From: Ornithinimicrobium laminariae
GTDB lineage: Bacteria > Actinomycetota > Actinomycetes > Actinomycetales > Dermatophilaceae
Assembly: GCF_019457945.1 (NCBI RefSeq)
Contig: NZ_JAHZSU010000001.1
Coordinates: forward strand, 310,001-374,000
Direction: 5' to 3'
DNA length: 64,000 nt
This document shows positions 26,422 through 36,433 of this stretch, piece by piece (position 1 is the first letter of the stretch; each line of letters begins with the position of its first letter). The notes under the pieces were generated by a model that was not told the origin of the DNA, ran no database searches, and saw only the letters and a list, made by a program, of their open reading frames with translations. The position numbers and the translations under genes are program-made.

Positions 26422-28995
26422 ATGCCCGGCACCAATTTGTCCCGCGCTGAAGCCCAAGAACGTGCGGCTTTGATCGACGTTGTTTCCTACGACGTCGACC
26501 TGGACCTCACCGCTGGCTCCGAAACATTCGGCACACGCACCACGGTGGTTTTCACCGCAGCCGAAGTCGGCGCCGCCACCTTTATCGACCTGATTGCTGA
26601 CTCGATCAGCAACATTGATCTCAATGGCACCGCCCTCGACCCAGCCACCGCATACCGCGATAGCCGGATTGAAATGTCTGACTTGCGGGCAGAGAACACT
26701 CTGACGGTCGACGCCGTCGGCACCTACATGAACACCGGCGAGGGGCTGCACCGCTTCGTTGACCCGGCAGATGGTGAGGTTTACCTCTACACCCAGTTTG
26801 AGGTCCCCGACAGTCGTCGAATGTTCGCCGTTTTCGAGCAGCCTGACCTCAAGGCCACCTTCAGCTTCCATGTGACTGCACCCGCACATTGGCAGGTCAT
26901 TAGCAATGAGCCGACGCCCGAGGCCATTGCGGCACCGAACGCGGCCAACGTTGATAGCACCGAAGTTGCCCGCTGGGAGTTCCCCGCGACCCCGCGCATC
27001 TCCTCGTACATCACTGCACTGATCGCCGGTCCATATGACGTGGTCCGCGACGAGGTCACGTCCACTGCTGGCACGGTCCCGTTGGGCGTCTTCTGCCGCA
27101 AGAGCCTGCGTCCGCACCTGGACCCAGAGAACATCATGAACATCACCAAGGCCGGGTTTGCCTTCTTCGAGGCCGAGTTTGCCCACGCCTATCCGTTCAC
27201 CAAGTACGACCAAATCTTCACCCCCGAATACAACATGGGCGCGATGGAGAACGCAGGCGCGGTCACCATCGTCGAGGACTATGTCTTCCGCTCCAAGGTC
27301 ACCGTTGCCATCGTTGAGCGCCGCGCGCTGACGATCCTGCACGAGTTGGCCCACATGTGGTTTGGCGACTTGGTCACGATGAAGTGGTGGGATGACCTGT
27401 GGTTGAACGAGTCATTCGCTGAGTGGGCATCCACCACTGCACAGGCTGAAGCCACGGAGTGGGAACAAGCCTGGACAACCTTCGCTACCTCGGAAAAGGC
27501 CTGGGCCTACCGTCAAGATCAGCTGTCCTCAACTCACCCTGTCGCAGCCGACATGGTGGACTTGGCCGCCGTTGAGGTGAACTTTGACGGCATCACGTAT
27601 GCCAAGGGCGCCTCTGTCTTAAAGCAACTCGTCGCCTATGTCGGCCGCGAACCCTTCCGCGATGGTCTGCGGGCCTATTTCGCCAAGCATGCTTGGGGTA
27701 ACACCACGCTGGCTGACCTATTGGGCGAGCTAGAAGCAACCTCGGGTCGTGACTTGAAGCCATGGTCGAAGCTGTGGCTGGAGACCGCCGGTGTGAACAC
27801 CCTTTCGCCCACGGTTAAGATCGACGAAGCCGGCGTCATCACCTCCGCTTCAATTGAGCAGACTGCACCGGAGGACTTCCCGACGTTGCGCCCCCACCGC
27901 CTTGCGGTGGGCTGCTACATGATGTCTGACGGCAAGTTGGAGCGCACTGAGCGCATTGAGTTGGACATCGACGGCGCAAGCACGCCGGTCGAGGGCCTCG
28001 TCGGCTTGCAGATGCCTGACCTGCTGCTGGTCAACGATGATGACCTCGCCTACGGCAAGATCCGTCTCGACGACCGCTCGCTTAAGACAGCGCTGGCCGA
28101 CCCGCGGGCGCTCACCGAGTCACTCCCCCGCGCTTTGGTGCTGGGCGCGGCTTGGGACATGACGCGTGACGCACAAATGGCTGCTAGCGACTATGTGCGC
28201 CTGATCGTCAGGGCTCTACCTGGCGAATCGGACTCGACACTGTTGCGCGTTTTGTTGGGTCAGGTGAGCACGGCCGCATCGGTCTACACCGACCCGGCTC
28301 ACCGAGAAGCAGTTTTGGCCGAACTGGTCACCGGCTTGCGTGACGCAGCTTGGTCTGCCGAGGCCGGGAGCGACGCTCAGTTGCAACTGGTGACCGCGTG
28401 GGCGTCCTTGGCCTCAAGCGCCGATGATGTTCAGCGACTTAAGGGTCTGCTGAGCGGCGAGACGCCCCTGGAAGGCCTGGAGACCGACCAGGACATGCGC
28501 TGGGCGCTGCTCACCGCTCTGGTGGCCGCTGGAGCCGCCAGTGCAGACGATGTCGCTGCAGAGCGCGAACGGGACAACACCGCGACGGGCCGCGAAAAGG
28601 CCGCACGCGCCCTGGCGGCCCGCCCGAGTGCGACAGCCAAAGAAGAGACCTGGGTTGCCGCGGTCGAGGAAAAGGGCCTGCCAAACGCGGTCACTGCCTC
28701 GATGGCTCTGGGCTTTGGCCGAGTGCATGACAAGGAATTGCTGCGCCCGTTCGTCGATCGCTACTTCGCCATCATTGGCGAGGTGTGGGAAAGCCGGACG
28801 CTGCACATCGCTGAGGGCCTTGCCGTCGGGTTCTTCCCGCTGGCCCTGGCTGACCAGTCTGTGCTGGATGCAACGCAGGGATGGCTGGACAGCAACCCTG
28901 AGGCTCCCAGTGGCCTGCGCCGCACCGTCGCCGAAAACCGCGACACCTTGGTGCGTGCCTTGGCCGCTCAGGCGGCGGACGCACCGACTGGCTGA
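26422..28995 (+). CDS. pepN: Aminopeptidase N (M1 family)
   Basis: This zinc metallopeptidase trims N-terminal residues from peptides released by proteolysis in the cytoplasm. The 857-residue protein has the exopeptidase motif GAMEN (273-277) and the zinc motif HELAH (307-311) with the third ligand Glu330 in WLNESFAEW. The C-terminal third is the helical domain. GGAGG lies before the ATG. It is divergent from rpiB, 81 bases apart, so the two promoters lie in that gap. The rpiB/pepN pair also occurs in the M. tuberculosis neighbourhood. Confidence 0.96.
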   Translation: MPGTNLSRAEAQERAALIDVVSYDVDLDLTAGSETFGTRTTVVFTAAEVGAATFIDLIADSISNIDLNGTALDPATAYRDSRIEMSDLRAENTLTVDAVGTYMNTGEGLHRFVDPADGEVYLYTQFEVPDSRRMFAVFEQPDLKATFSFHVTAPAHWQVISNEPTPEAIAAPNAANVDSTEVARWEFPATPRISSYITALIAGPYDVVRDEVTSTAGTVPLGVFCRKSLRPHLDPENIMNITKAGFAFFEAEFAHAYPFTKYDQIFTPEYNMGAMENAGAVTIVEDYVFRSKVTVAIVERRALTILHELAHMWFGDLVTMKWWDDLWLNESFAEWASTTAQAEATEWEQAWTTFATSEKAWAYRQDQLSSTHPVAADMVDLAAVEVNFDGITYAKGASVLKQLVAYVGREPFRDGLRAYFAKHAWGNTTLADLLGELEATSGRDLKPWSKLWLETAGVNTLSPTVKIDEAGVITSASIEQTAPEDFPTLRPHRLAVGCYMMSDGKLERTERIELDIDGASTPVEGLVGLQMPDLLLVNDDDLAYGKIRLDDRSLKTALADPRALTESLPRALVLGAAWDMTRDAQMAASDYVRLIVRALPGESDSTLLRVLLGQVSTAASVYTDPAHREAVLAELVTGLRDAAWSAEAGSDAQLQLVTAWASLASSADDVQRLKGLLSGETPLEGLETDQDMRWALLTALVAAGAASADDVAAERERDNTATGREKAARALAARPSATAKEETWVAAVEEKGLPNAVTASMALGFGRVHDKELLRPFVDRYFAIIGEVWESRTLHIAEGLAVGFFPLALADQSVLDATQGWLDSNPEAPSGLRRTVAENRDTLVRALAAQAADAPTG

Positions 28996-29022
28996 CTAAC
29001 TCAGCGCAGCTCAAGGGCATAG

Positions 29023-29064
29023 CGAAGGCCCTCATCAATCCACCTGGACTGATGAGGGCCTTCG
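29023..29064. terminator. Bidirectional terminator between pepN and malQ
   Basis: CGAAGGCCCTCATCA (29023-29037) pairs perfectly with TGATGAGGGCCTTCG (29050-29064), a 15-bp stem with a 12-base loop, between two convergent genes. Confidence 0.9.
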
Positions 29065-29095
29065 TCATTCACGCTTGGGTATGCGGGGTGCTGGC

Positions 29096-31222
29096 TTACG
29101 AGCGGCGCGAGACCGTTCGCGCCAACCGTCGCGCCGACCGATAGCTGAACAACTCATCCAGCAGGACTGGCCGACCATGCGGACCAGCGAGCGGCACACG
29201 CCAGTTCGGGTATTCCTCATCGGTCCCTGGCTGGTTGATGATGCGTCGGTCTTGGGCCAAGTCCGAAACGCTGACACCAAGCAGTCGAGCCGGCGACCAG
29301 GTCAGGTAGCGGTGCAGCGCCTCCACCTGTTCAGCGATCCCGGCGCCATCGCGCAGCAATCCACGGTCCTGCAGTTGCTGCAACACTTCTTCGCGGGCGG
29401 CTTCGTCTTCGGCGCGTTCTTCCTCGATCGGGCGGGTCAGCAAATTAAGGCTGGATCGCAGGTCAAGGTGCACACCAGTGAGATAGCCAGCCGTTGGTGG
29501 CAGGTCGTGGGTTGTTACGGTAGCGAGGCACAACTCGCGGTAACGCTCCGGTGCGATCGGGCCGTCCTGGTCTCGCTCGAACCACAGAATCGAGGTGCCG
29601 AAGATGCCTCGGTCACGCAAGTAGTCGCGCACCCATGGCTCCACCGTGCCCAGGTCTTCTCCCACGATCACGGCTCCGGCTCGCTGAGCCTCTAGCATCA
29701 GGATGCCGATCATCGCGTCGTGATCGTAGCGGACGTAGGTGCCGTCCTTGGCTTGGAGCCCTTCCGGGATCCACCAGAGACGGAAGAGTCCAATGACGTG
29801 GTCTACCCGCAGGCCACCGGCGTCGCGCAGCACGTTGTGCAGCATTTCGCGGTAGGGGCCATAGGCTGATTCAGCCAACTTGTCGGGGCGCCATGGCGGC
29901 TGGGACCAGTCCTGCCCCAGTTGGTTGTACTGGTCGCTGGGCGCACCCACGGTGACACCTCTTGCCAGCGCATCGCCCAGGCTCCAAGCGTCCGCCCCGT
30001 TGGGGTGCACGCCGACGGCCAGGTCGTGCATGACCCCGATCTCCATGCCGGTGTCGAGCAGGTCTTTTTGCACCGTGGTGAGTTGTTCGCCCAAAATCCA
30101 TTGCATCCACAGGTGGAACTCGATCTCGCGGTCGTGCTTTTCCCGGAAGGAGTCCACGGCGTGTGAGCGCGGGTATTGCAGGTCGGCGGGCCACTCGTGC
30201 CAGTCTGGCCCGTGAGTGGTGTAGAGGACGGCCCAGGTGGCGTAGTCAATCAGGCTCTGGCCTTCGCGCTCGACGTAGGCATGGAAGGCCCGCTCGCGTC
30301 GCAGGGAGCGAGGCTGCTTGAAGACCAACCGCAGGGCCGCTTCCTTGGCGATCCAACACGCGTCGCGCTCCAGGAAATCAAGCTCGAGGAAGCGCTTGGC
30401 GTCGTCGGAGTGCCACTCGACCAACTGCCGCTCCGCAGCGGACAAGTAGCCAACTTCGGGCACATCCTCCACCCGGATGTAGAGCGGGCTGACGAATCGG
30501 CGTGATGTCGGCAGATACGGCGAGGGCTCAAGCGGGGTCTCTGGCTCAGCCGCATGTAGTGGGTTGAGGAGGACGAAGTCAGCACCCAAGCCAGCAGCCC
30601 AGGCTCCGGCATCGCCGAGGTCAGCCAGGTCACCGATGCCCCACGAGTTGGCCGAGCGCATCGCATACAACTGGGTCATCAAGCCCCAACGCTGGGTGCC
30701 TCCTTGGCTCAGCGCTGGATGCAGGTCAAGTTTGCGCGGATAGACGACCACGGTCATGGAGGAAGCTTCGCCACCCTCAGTGGGCCGCGCGACAATCGTG
30801 TGCCAACCCAGAGGCAGGTCGTCCGGGATGGTCAGCAAGACCTTGACCTTGGTCTGACCATCGATCTCTCGGGTCTCGTGATCGCCTTCGACGATGCGCA
30901 GGACGCGCTCTTCGCCCGATTCCACGATGATGCGTGCGCTCACGGTGACGCCCTCGTTGAGATGCACCGGCACAATTGACCGCTCCCCTATTGGCAGCGT
31001 CTTGACCGGCGGCAACACCCGATGCCATGGCTTTTCACTGAGCGCTGCCGAGGCTTCACCTACGGACTCTTCAGTCGAGGCATCCACGTCCAGCGCAGAG
31101 AGCACCGCCCGGATGGCATCCGCAGAGACCTGGGTGTGATTGCCCTGCCAGTCCCAAAATTCGGTGGCAACGCCGTAAGCATGGGCCAATTCAGCCAGGC
31201 TCGCGGGGAGGGAATCAGTCAC
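29096..31222 (-). CDS. malQ: 4-alpha-glucanotransferase (amylomaltase, GH77)
   Basis: The enzyme moves maltodextrin segments between glucans in glycogen and maltose metabolism. The 708-residue protein has the long N-terminal region (about 150 residues) typical of actinobacterial MalQ, followed by the GH77 barrel with GTQRWGLMTQLYAM, SANSWGIGDLADL, the nucleophile region GGLRVDHVIGLFRLWW and the acid region VIVGEDLGTVEPWVRDYL. Start is GTG at 31222 with AAAGG eight bases upstream. It stands alone on the minus strand; the alpha-glucosidase at 32712 may act on its products. Confidence 0.95.
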   Translation of the reverse strand: MTDSLPASLAELAHAYGVATEFWDWQGNHTQVSADAIRAVLSALDVDASTEESVGEASAALSEKPWHRVLPPVKTLPIGERSIVPVHLNEGVTVSARIIVESGEERVLRIVEGDHETREIDGQTKVKVLLTIPDDLPLGWHTIVARPTEGGEASSMTVVVYPRKLDLHPALSQGGTQRWGLMTQLYAMRSANSWGIGDLADLGDAGAWAAGLGADFVLLNPLHAAEPETPLEPSPYLPTSRRFVSPLYIRVEDVPEVGYLSAAERQLVEWHSDDAKRFLELDFLERDACWIAKEAALRLVFKQPRSLRRERAFHAYVEREGQSLIDYATWAVLYTTHGPDWHEWPADLQYPRSHAVDSFREKHDREIEFHLWMQWILGEQLTTVQKDLLDTGMEIGVMHDLAVGVHPNGADAWSLGDALARGVTVGAPSDQYNQLGQDWSQPPWRPDKLAESAYGPYREMLHNVLRDAGGLRVDHVIGLFRLWWIPEGLQAKDGTYVRYDHDAMIGILMLEAQRAGAVIVGEDLGTVEPWVRDYLRDRGIFGTSILWFERDQDGPIAPERYRELCLATVTTHDLPPTAGYLTGVHLDLRSSLNLLTRPIEEERAEDEAAREEVLQQLQDRGLLRDGAGIAEQVEALHRYLTWSPARLLGVSVSDLAQDRRIINQPGTDEEYPNWRVPLAGPHGRPVLLDELFSYRSARRLARTVSRRS

Positions 31223-31309
31223 GAAGAAGCCTTTCGATGAATGTCAATACCGTGCTGCTGGGCCTCAGTCTGTCACTTACCGGCCAACTCTTTTGCCAGA
31301 ATGGGCGGC

Positions 31310-32197
31310 ATGCCGTTTAACACTATGGACGAGTTTTTGGTCTGGTTGCTCGATGCACCCCTGCGGATTCTGATCATCATCTTCGGGGCGATCATCTTGC
31401 GGTGGCTGGTGCACCGGTCGATCGGTCAGATTGAGAAGTCAGCCGTCACCCGGGCTGAGAGGCGCCCTGGGCGCCTTGACCGCCTGATGAAGGTCGACCC
31501 CAATGACCTTGAGCGTCGGCGTCAGCGCGCGCTAACCCTAGGGTCATTGCTGCGCAGTCTCAGCACCTTTGGGATCGGCCTGGTTGCAGTCCTGATGGTG
31601 ATGTCTGAGTTTGGCCTCCCGCTAGGCCCGTTGCTGGCCTCCGCGGGCGTAGGCGGTGTGGCGCTTGGCTTTGGCGCACAGTCACTGGTGAAGGACTTCC
31701 TCTCCGGCGTTTTCATGATCATCGAAGACCAGTACGGCGTGGGTGATGTCATCGACACCGGTGAGGCCACGGGCACTGTCGAAGAAGTGGGCTTGCGCAT
31801 CACTCGACTTCGGGACGCCACCGGGGTGGTGTGGTTCATCCGCAACGGAGAGATCCTGCGGATTGGCAACAAGAGCGAGGGTTGGGCAGCGGCGCTAATC
31901 GATATCCCCGTCAGTTATGAAGAAGAGCCAGCCGAGGTCATCGACATTCTGGAGAAGGTCGTCGACGCGGTCTATGGCGATGAGGCGTGGCACGACAAGT
32001 TTGTTGAGCGCCCGGATGTGGTTGGAGTTGAATCTGTCTCCGGTGGCGTGATGACAGTGCGTATTGTGGCCAAGTGCTACCCCGGAGAGCAGTGGGCTAT
32101 TCCTCGGGTGATGCGTCAGCGAGCTAAAGCTCAGCTTGATGCGGCCGGCGTGAAGGGCCCGCAGATCAACCCATTCGGCGCCCAAACTACCCAGTGA
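31310..32197 (+). CDS. MscS-family mechanosensitive ion channel
   Basis: This membrane channel probably opens under membrane tension to release solutes in osmotic downshock. The protein is about 295 residues with an N-terminal helix (residues 10-30), a helix pair around 80-120, and the pore-lining signature GVGGVALGFGAQSLVKDFLS followed by GVFMIIEDQYGVGDVI. The C-terminal beta and alpha/beta domains have usual length. The start could be ATG at 31310 or 31301, neither with a strong ribosome binding site. The globin gene starts 15 bases downstream, so the two may be co-transcribed. Confidence 0.88.
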   Translation: MPFNTMDEFLVWLLDAPLRILIIIFGAIILRWLVHRSIGQIEKSAVTRAERRPGRLDRLMKVDPNDLERRRQRALTLGSLLRSLSTFGIGLVAVLMVMSEFGLPLGPLLASAGVGGVALGFGAQSLVKDFLSGVFMIIEDQYGVGDVIDTGEATGTVEEVGLRITRLRDATGVVWFIRNGEILRIGNKSEGWAAALIDIPVSYEEEPAEVIDILEKVVDAVYGDEAWHDKFVERPDVVGVESVSGGVMTVRIVAKCYPGEQWAIPRVMRQRAKAQLDAAGVKGPQINPFGAQTTQ

Positions 32198-32212
32198 TGC
32201 GAGACTGACTCA

Positions 32213-32617
32213 GTGAGTGAACAGACCCCCGAAACACCTCAGACGTACTACGAACGCGTGGGTGGGCACGAAACCTTCGCCAAGTTGGTTCGCGAGTTCT
32301 ACCGAGGCGTTGCTGGCGACCCTCCCTTGCGTGCGATGTACCCAGAAGCAGATTTGGCTCCGGCCGAACACAGGTTTTTGATGTTCCTTGAGCAGTACTG
32401 GGGCGGTCCAAAAACCTACAGCGAACAGCGTGGCCACCCGCGTCTACGGATGCGTCATGGGCCTTTCGTGGTGACCCCGAAGCAACGCGATCGCTGGATG
32501 TTCCACATGTCCAATGCCATCGAATCCATTGAGCTCGACCCGATGGATGAAGAACTCATGCGGTCCTACATGACCAACGCCGCCAACTTTATGATCAACT
32601 CCCCCGATCTGAGTTAG
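32213..32617 (+). CDS. glbO: Group II truncated haemoglobin
   Basis: This small haem protein binds oxygen or nitric oxide near the membrane and respiratory chain in mycobacteria. The 134-residue sequence contains YYERVGGHETFAKLVREFY (helix A/B with Tyr B10), MYPEADL (CD region), LRMRHGPFVVTP with the proximal His and DRWMFHM with Trp G8, all marks of trHbO. Start is GTG. It follows the MscS-type channel gene and precedes an alpha-glucosidase, the same glbO-aglA order as in M. tuberculosis. A hairpin after it ends the unit. Confidence 0.94.
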   Translation: MSEQTPETPQTYYERVGGHETFAKLVREFYRGVAGDPPLRAMYPEADLAPAEHRFLMFLEQYWGGPKTYSEQRGHPRLRMRHGPFVVTPKQRDRWMFHMSNAIESIELDPMDEELMRSYMTNAANFMINSPDLS

Positions 32618-32630
32618 GGACAAACCCGCT

Positions 32631-32668
32631 CGGTATGCGCGCGTCGCCCTGGCGAGCGCCGCATACCG
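32631..32668 (+). terminator. Hairpin after glbO
   Basis: CGGTATGCG (32631-32639) pairs with CGCATACCG (32660-32668), and TCGCC/GGCGA forms an inner stem. It lies 13 bases after the glbO stop; no T-run follows. Confidence 0.65.
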
Positions 32669-32711
32669 TGCTCGATTGGCGCCGGCAGTCAGGTCAGGCA
32701 GGATTGGCGAT

Positions 32712-34424
32712 GTGACTATCGACTCGAATCCGATTGCCCGCGACTCGTCCCTGGCTTGGTGGCGCGATGCCGTCATCTATCAGGTCTATCCCCGCTCTTG
32801 GGCTGATGGCAACGGCGATGGCATCGGTGACCTGCCAGGCATTACCGCTCGCCTGCCCTACCTGCGCGATCTCGGCGTCGATGCGATCTGGATTAGCCCG
32901 TTCTACGTTTCGCCGATGGCAGATGCCGGGTATGACGTCGCGAACTACAAGGACATCGACCCGCTCTTTGGCAGCCTTGCCGACGCCGACGCGTTGATCG
33001 TCAGCGCGAAGGATCTCGGCCTGCGCGTCCTCATTGACCTGGTGCCCAACCACACGTCGGACGAGCACGAGTGGTTCCAGGCTGCGCTGGCCGCTGGCCC
33101 CGGCTCTCGGGAGCGCAATCGCTATCTCTTCCGTGATGGGCAAGGCACCGACGGTGACGAGCCGCCCAACAATTGGGATTCGGTCTTCGGTGGCGGCGTG
33201 TGGGAACGGATCACCGAGGCTGACGGCACCCCTGGCCAGTGGTACATGCACATCTTTGACGTCAAGCAGCCAGACTTGAACTGGGAAAACCCAGAGGTCC
33301 ACGAGATGTTCCGCAGCGTCTTGCGGTTTTGGCTAGACCGGGGAGTCGACGGATTCCGAGTGGATGTCGCACACGGCATGGTGAAAGCGGCTGGCCTGCC
33401 TGACGTCGATGCGTCCACGACTTTCAACTTTGAGGGCCGACCCGTTCCCACCAACTCCCACCCGATGTGGGATCAAGATGGGGTCCACGAGATCTATCAG
33501 GACTGGCGTCGGGTGCTCGAGGAATACAACACCAATGGCGACCCGGCCACAGATCGCATTCTCTGCGCCGAAGCCTGGGTTGAGCCGATGGATCGTTTGG
33601 GCCGCTACGTGCGCAGCGACCAGATGCACCAGTCATTCAACTTCCCCTACCTAGACGCCCCGTGGCGTGCCGCTGATCTGCAAGAAGTCATCACCGACTC
33701 GTTGCGCATTTTTGGCGACGTGGGGGCTCCAGCCTCCTGGGTGCTGTCCAATCACGACGTGATTCGGCATGCCTCCCGACTGGGCTACCCAGTCGGCGAA
33801 GAGCGGCCAATTGGCATTGGTGCCGACGACTCGCAGCCCAACGCGATCGTTGGTCTGCGCCGAGCACGTGCCGCCACCGCGCTGATGCTGGCCCTGCCTG
33901 GCTCTGCGTACATCTATCAGGGTGAAGAGCTTGGCCTGCCCGAACATACCGCCGTCCCTGACGATCTGCGTCAAGACCCAATGTGGGAGCGCACCGGACA
34001 TACCTCGCGGGGACGCGATGGCTGCCGCATCCCGATGCCCTGGGTCGGCGGAGAGCCCGCGTATGGCTTCGGCACGGCTGAGGGCACCGACACCTGGCTG
34101 CCAATGCCCGAGATCTACGGTGCTTTGGCCGTCGACCGCCAAGAGGGCGTCGCGGACTCGACCTTGGAGATGTATCGGACCTTCTTGCGCCTGCGCCGTG
34201 AGCACCAGTTGGGCTCGGCACACCTGACCTGGGTCGAGGGGTATGGCAACGACGTCCTAGCCCTGCGCCTGAGCCACCGGGACATGGCCGATGATGTTGT
34301 CGTGCTGACGAACTTTGCCGTGGAGGCCCTCGAATTGCCAGCCGGAGCAACAGTGCTGGCAAGCAGTCATCGACTGCCGGGCACGGCACTCCCCCAAGAC
34401 ACGACGGTGTGGATCACTGACTGA
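32712..34424 (+). CDS. aglA: Alpha-glucosidase (GH13)
   Basis: The enzyme removes glucose from malto-oligosaccharides, sucrose-like sugars or related alpha-glucosides. The 570-residue protein has the GH13 conserved regions: DLVPNHTS, GFRVDVAHG (nucleophile Asp218), LCAEAW (acid/base Glu287) and SNHDV (Asp349). QVYPRSWADGNGDGIGDLPG at the N-terminus is typical of the oligo-1,6-glucosidase/alpha-glucosidase subfamily. GTG at 32712 is chosen because the codons further upstream in frame lie in the glbO terminator and end in a TTG. It has no signal peptide and so acts in the cytoplasm. Confidence 0.93.
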   Translation: MTIDSNPIARDSSLAWWRDAVIYQVYPRSWADGNGDGIGDLPGITARLPYLRDLGVDAIWISPFYVSPMADAGYDVANYKDIDPLFGSLADADALIVSAKDLGLRVLIDLVPNHTSDEHEWFQAALAAGPGSRERNRYLFRDGQGTDGDEPPNNWDSVFGGGVWERITEADGTPGQWYMHIFDVKQPDLNWENPEVHEMFRSVLRFWLDRGVDGFRVDVAHGMVKAAGLPDVDASTTFNFEGRPVPTNSHPMWDQDGVHEIYQDWRRVLEEYNTNGDPATDRILCAEAWVEPMDRLGRYVRSDQMHQSFNFPYLDAPWRAADLQEVITDSLRIFGDVGAPASWVLSNHDVIRHASRLGYPVGEERPIGIGADDSQPNAIVGLRRARAATALMLALPGSAYIYQGEELGLPEHTAVPDDLRQDPMWERTGHTSRGRDGCRIPMPWVGGEPAYGFGTAEGTDTWLPMPEIYGALAVDRQEGVADSTLEMYRTFLRLRREHQLGSAHLTWVEGYGNDVLALRLSHRDMADDVVVLTNFAVEALELPAGATVLASSHRLPGTALPQDTTVWITD

Positions 34425-34435
34425 GGTGATCGGGT

Positions 34436-35719
34436 CTAGGTTGCGCTGGCCGATGGCTCATCGCCGTCGGCGAGTGCATCCAGTTCACGAGGCAAGTCGC
34501 GCATCCAGCGAAGCGGACTGAAGAACACCGGCGCTGACGCTGCGGCAAACAGGACAACCCCAACCCACAGGGTCGGGACCACACCGAAGATCGTGCCGAA
34601 TGCTCCACCGGCCAGCGCACCAATAGGGATTGGACCCCAGACTAAGAATCGGATCGAAGCGTTCATCCGGCCCAGCAGACGCGGCGGGCAGAGCCGTTGG
34701 CGGAAACTCACTTGCACCACGTTGTAGACGACGACAGCCCAGGCGAAGAGCACCGAGCCCACCATGAGGGTGGCAACCGCCGGCGTCAGACCAAGACTTG
34801 CCAGCGGAGTCGCCGCGGCGGCGAAACCCACCGCCAGTGCAGTCAGCGGGATCGATCGCCCCTCGCCGATCCACTTGGAAAGCGGAGCAGCACTGACGGC
34901 GCCGAACAGACCGCCAACCGCCCCGACGGCCAAAATAAGACCGAAGGTGGACGGTGATAGCCCAAGGGTCCGCAGGATAAAGATGGCGAAGGCGGCATCC
35001 CAAAAACCGTTGGCAAAGTTGCTGATGCCAGTGCAGGTGGTGATGCGCACCAGCAACGGGTGTTTGAAAACAAACTGAAGCCCCTCGCCGATCTCTCGTT
35101 TCAGACTGCGCCCGGGCTTGGCCTCCTGCTTAAGCTCGACGGTCTTCATCTGCGACACAAAGAGGCTTGAGGCCGCCATGCAGATCGCAGTGACGATCAG
35201 CGTTAGGGGCCCGCCGATCACACCCACTAGGGCGCCGCCGGCTGCAGGACCGGCTACCCTAGCCACCTGGTTTGTGGCCGAAAACTTGCCGTTGGCATCA
35301 CTGATTTTGTTGCCGTCAACCACGAAGGGCAGAAACGACTGGTTGGCGACCTCAAAAAAGACGGTGACGATGCCGACCGCAAGACTGATGACATAGATGT
35401 GCCACATGGCCAGCATGTCGAGCCACCACAGCAGAGGGACCCCTAGCAGCAAGACAGACCGGATGAGATCGCCGAGGACGATGACCGGTCGCTTGATCCA
35501 TCGGTCAATCCACGCGCCAGCAAGCAGGCTAAAAAGCAGGAAGCCGATCGTCTCGGTGGCGTTGAGCACACCCATCTGAAAAGTCGAGGCGCCCAGGTCA
35601 TTGATAGCGATGATCGGGATGGCGATCCCAATCATCTGGATCCCCAGAACGCTGACCGTGTCACCAGCCCACAGCAACCGGAAGTCACGGTGGCGCAGTA
35701 GTGAGGTCGAGGCGAGCAT
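34436..35719 (-). CDS. MFS transporter (MFS_3 / EntS-like exporter)
   Basis: This is a predicted exporter with 12 membrane helices. The 427-residue protein starts LLRHRDFRLLWAGDTVSVLG and has GAWIDRWIKRPVIVLGDLIR (loop 2-3 signature) and VANQSFLPFVV; this pattern is typical of the MFS_3 group that includes the enterobactin exporter EntS. The substrate is unknown. There is no ribosome binding site before the ATG, and a -10-like CATAGT lies about 13 bases upstream, so a leaderless message is possible. It converges on the alpha-glucosidase with only 11 bases between stops and no visible terminator. Confidence 0.88.
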   Translation of the reverse strand: MLASTSLLRHRDFRLLWAGDTVSVLGIQMIGIAIPIIAINDLGASTFQMGVLNATETIGFLLFSLLAGAWIDRWIKRPVIVLGDLIRSVLLLGVPLLWWLDMLAMWHIYVISLAVGIVTVFFEVANQSFLPFVVDGNKISDANGKFSATNQVARVAGPAAGGALVGVIGGPLTLIVTAICMAASSLFVSQMKTVELKQEAKPGRSLKREIGEGLQFVFKHPLLVRITTCTGISNFANGFWDAAFAIFILRTLGLSPSTFGLILAVGAVGGLFGAVSAAPLSKWIGEGRSIPLTALAVGFAAAATPLASLGLTPAVATLMVGSVLFAWAVVVYNVVQVSFRQRLCPPRLLGRMNASIRFLVWGPIPIGALAGGAFGTIFGVVPTLWVGVVLFAAASAPVFFSPLRWMRDLPRELDALADGDEPSASAT

Positions 35720-35788
35720 CCGGTCAGACTATGGCGCTGCGCAATGACCTCGGCTCTGCCGCGCCGGAGCCACCTGCTGGATGATGAC

Positions 35789-36433
35789 TCAGCGGGTCAG
35801 CACATGTCCTCGCGTGGTGCTCAATCGGCGCCAGGGCCCGTTGCTGTGCACCGTCGCCGCTTGCCCTGGGGTCAAAAAGCCCAGGGAGTATGCGGCGAAG
35901 GCGGCGGCCGCCGGAGTGCCCTGCGATCCGGTCATGGCTACGCCCCAGACTCGCTGTCGCAAGGCGGCGACAGCCGCGGCACCGGCCACATCGGGCGTGC
36001 CGTGCGCTACGGCTGCGATCCCTTGGGTTGCCACCTCTTTGAGGAGGGCAGAGTCGATCTCTTCGACCGGCTCCCAACCGCTGCGCGGTGGAGTGAGTGC
36101 GGTCCAAGCGGCGGGGGCCTCTTGCGGTGGCACGTCGACGGTCGCGGAGACGGAGCCAACGCTGCTGCGCCGAGCGAAACGATCCGCCAAACCGGCCAAT
36201 GCCACCGTGGTTTCCAGCGAGTGTTCACCCATCAGCGGCATCACTCGCAGCCCCAAGGTGAGGCCTTGATTGGTCAAACCTTGGCCGGGCAGCACTCGCA
36301 CCCAGGAAGCCAGCACTTCGCCCATCGCTTGCAGGCGGATCGCGCCGTCGGCATCGACATGCTTGGCGCGTCCGACGAAAGTGCCGAAGTCTTGCACGGA
36401 CTCCAGGTCGCTGAAGGTCAGGTCACGATTCAC
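35789..36433 (-). CDS. Hypothetical protein (Rv2474c-like position)
   Basis: I do not recognise a domain. The 214-residue protein is soluble, Ala- and Val-rich, without a signal peptide or membrane helix. The start is GTG overlapping the stop of the thioesterase gene (GTGA), so it is translationally coupled to it. In M. tuberculosis the thioesterase-like Rv2475c is also followed by an uncharacterised gene of about this size (Rv2474c), which suggests a conserved pair acting together on a thioester substrate. That is inference from position only. Confidence 0.75.
   Translation of the reverse strand: MNRDLTFSDLESVQDFGTFVGRAKHVDADGAIRLQAMGEVLASWVRVLPGQGLTNQGLTLGLRVMPLMGEHSLETTVALAGLADRFARRSSVGSVSATVDVPPQEAPAAWTALTPPRSGWEPVEEIDSALLKEVATQGIAAVAHGTPDVAGAAAVAALRQRVWGVAMTGSQGTPAAAAFAAYSLGFLTPGQAATVHSNGPWRRLSTTRGHVLTR

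Noticed and set aside
26341..27354. Upstream extension of the rpiB frame to 494 codons
   Set aside because: RpiB is complete from 26340 with a proper ribosome binding site; the extension is antisense to pepN.
34424..34436. A terminator between the alpha-glucosidase and MFS genes
   Set aside because: Only 11 bases separate the stops and no hairpin is seen there.
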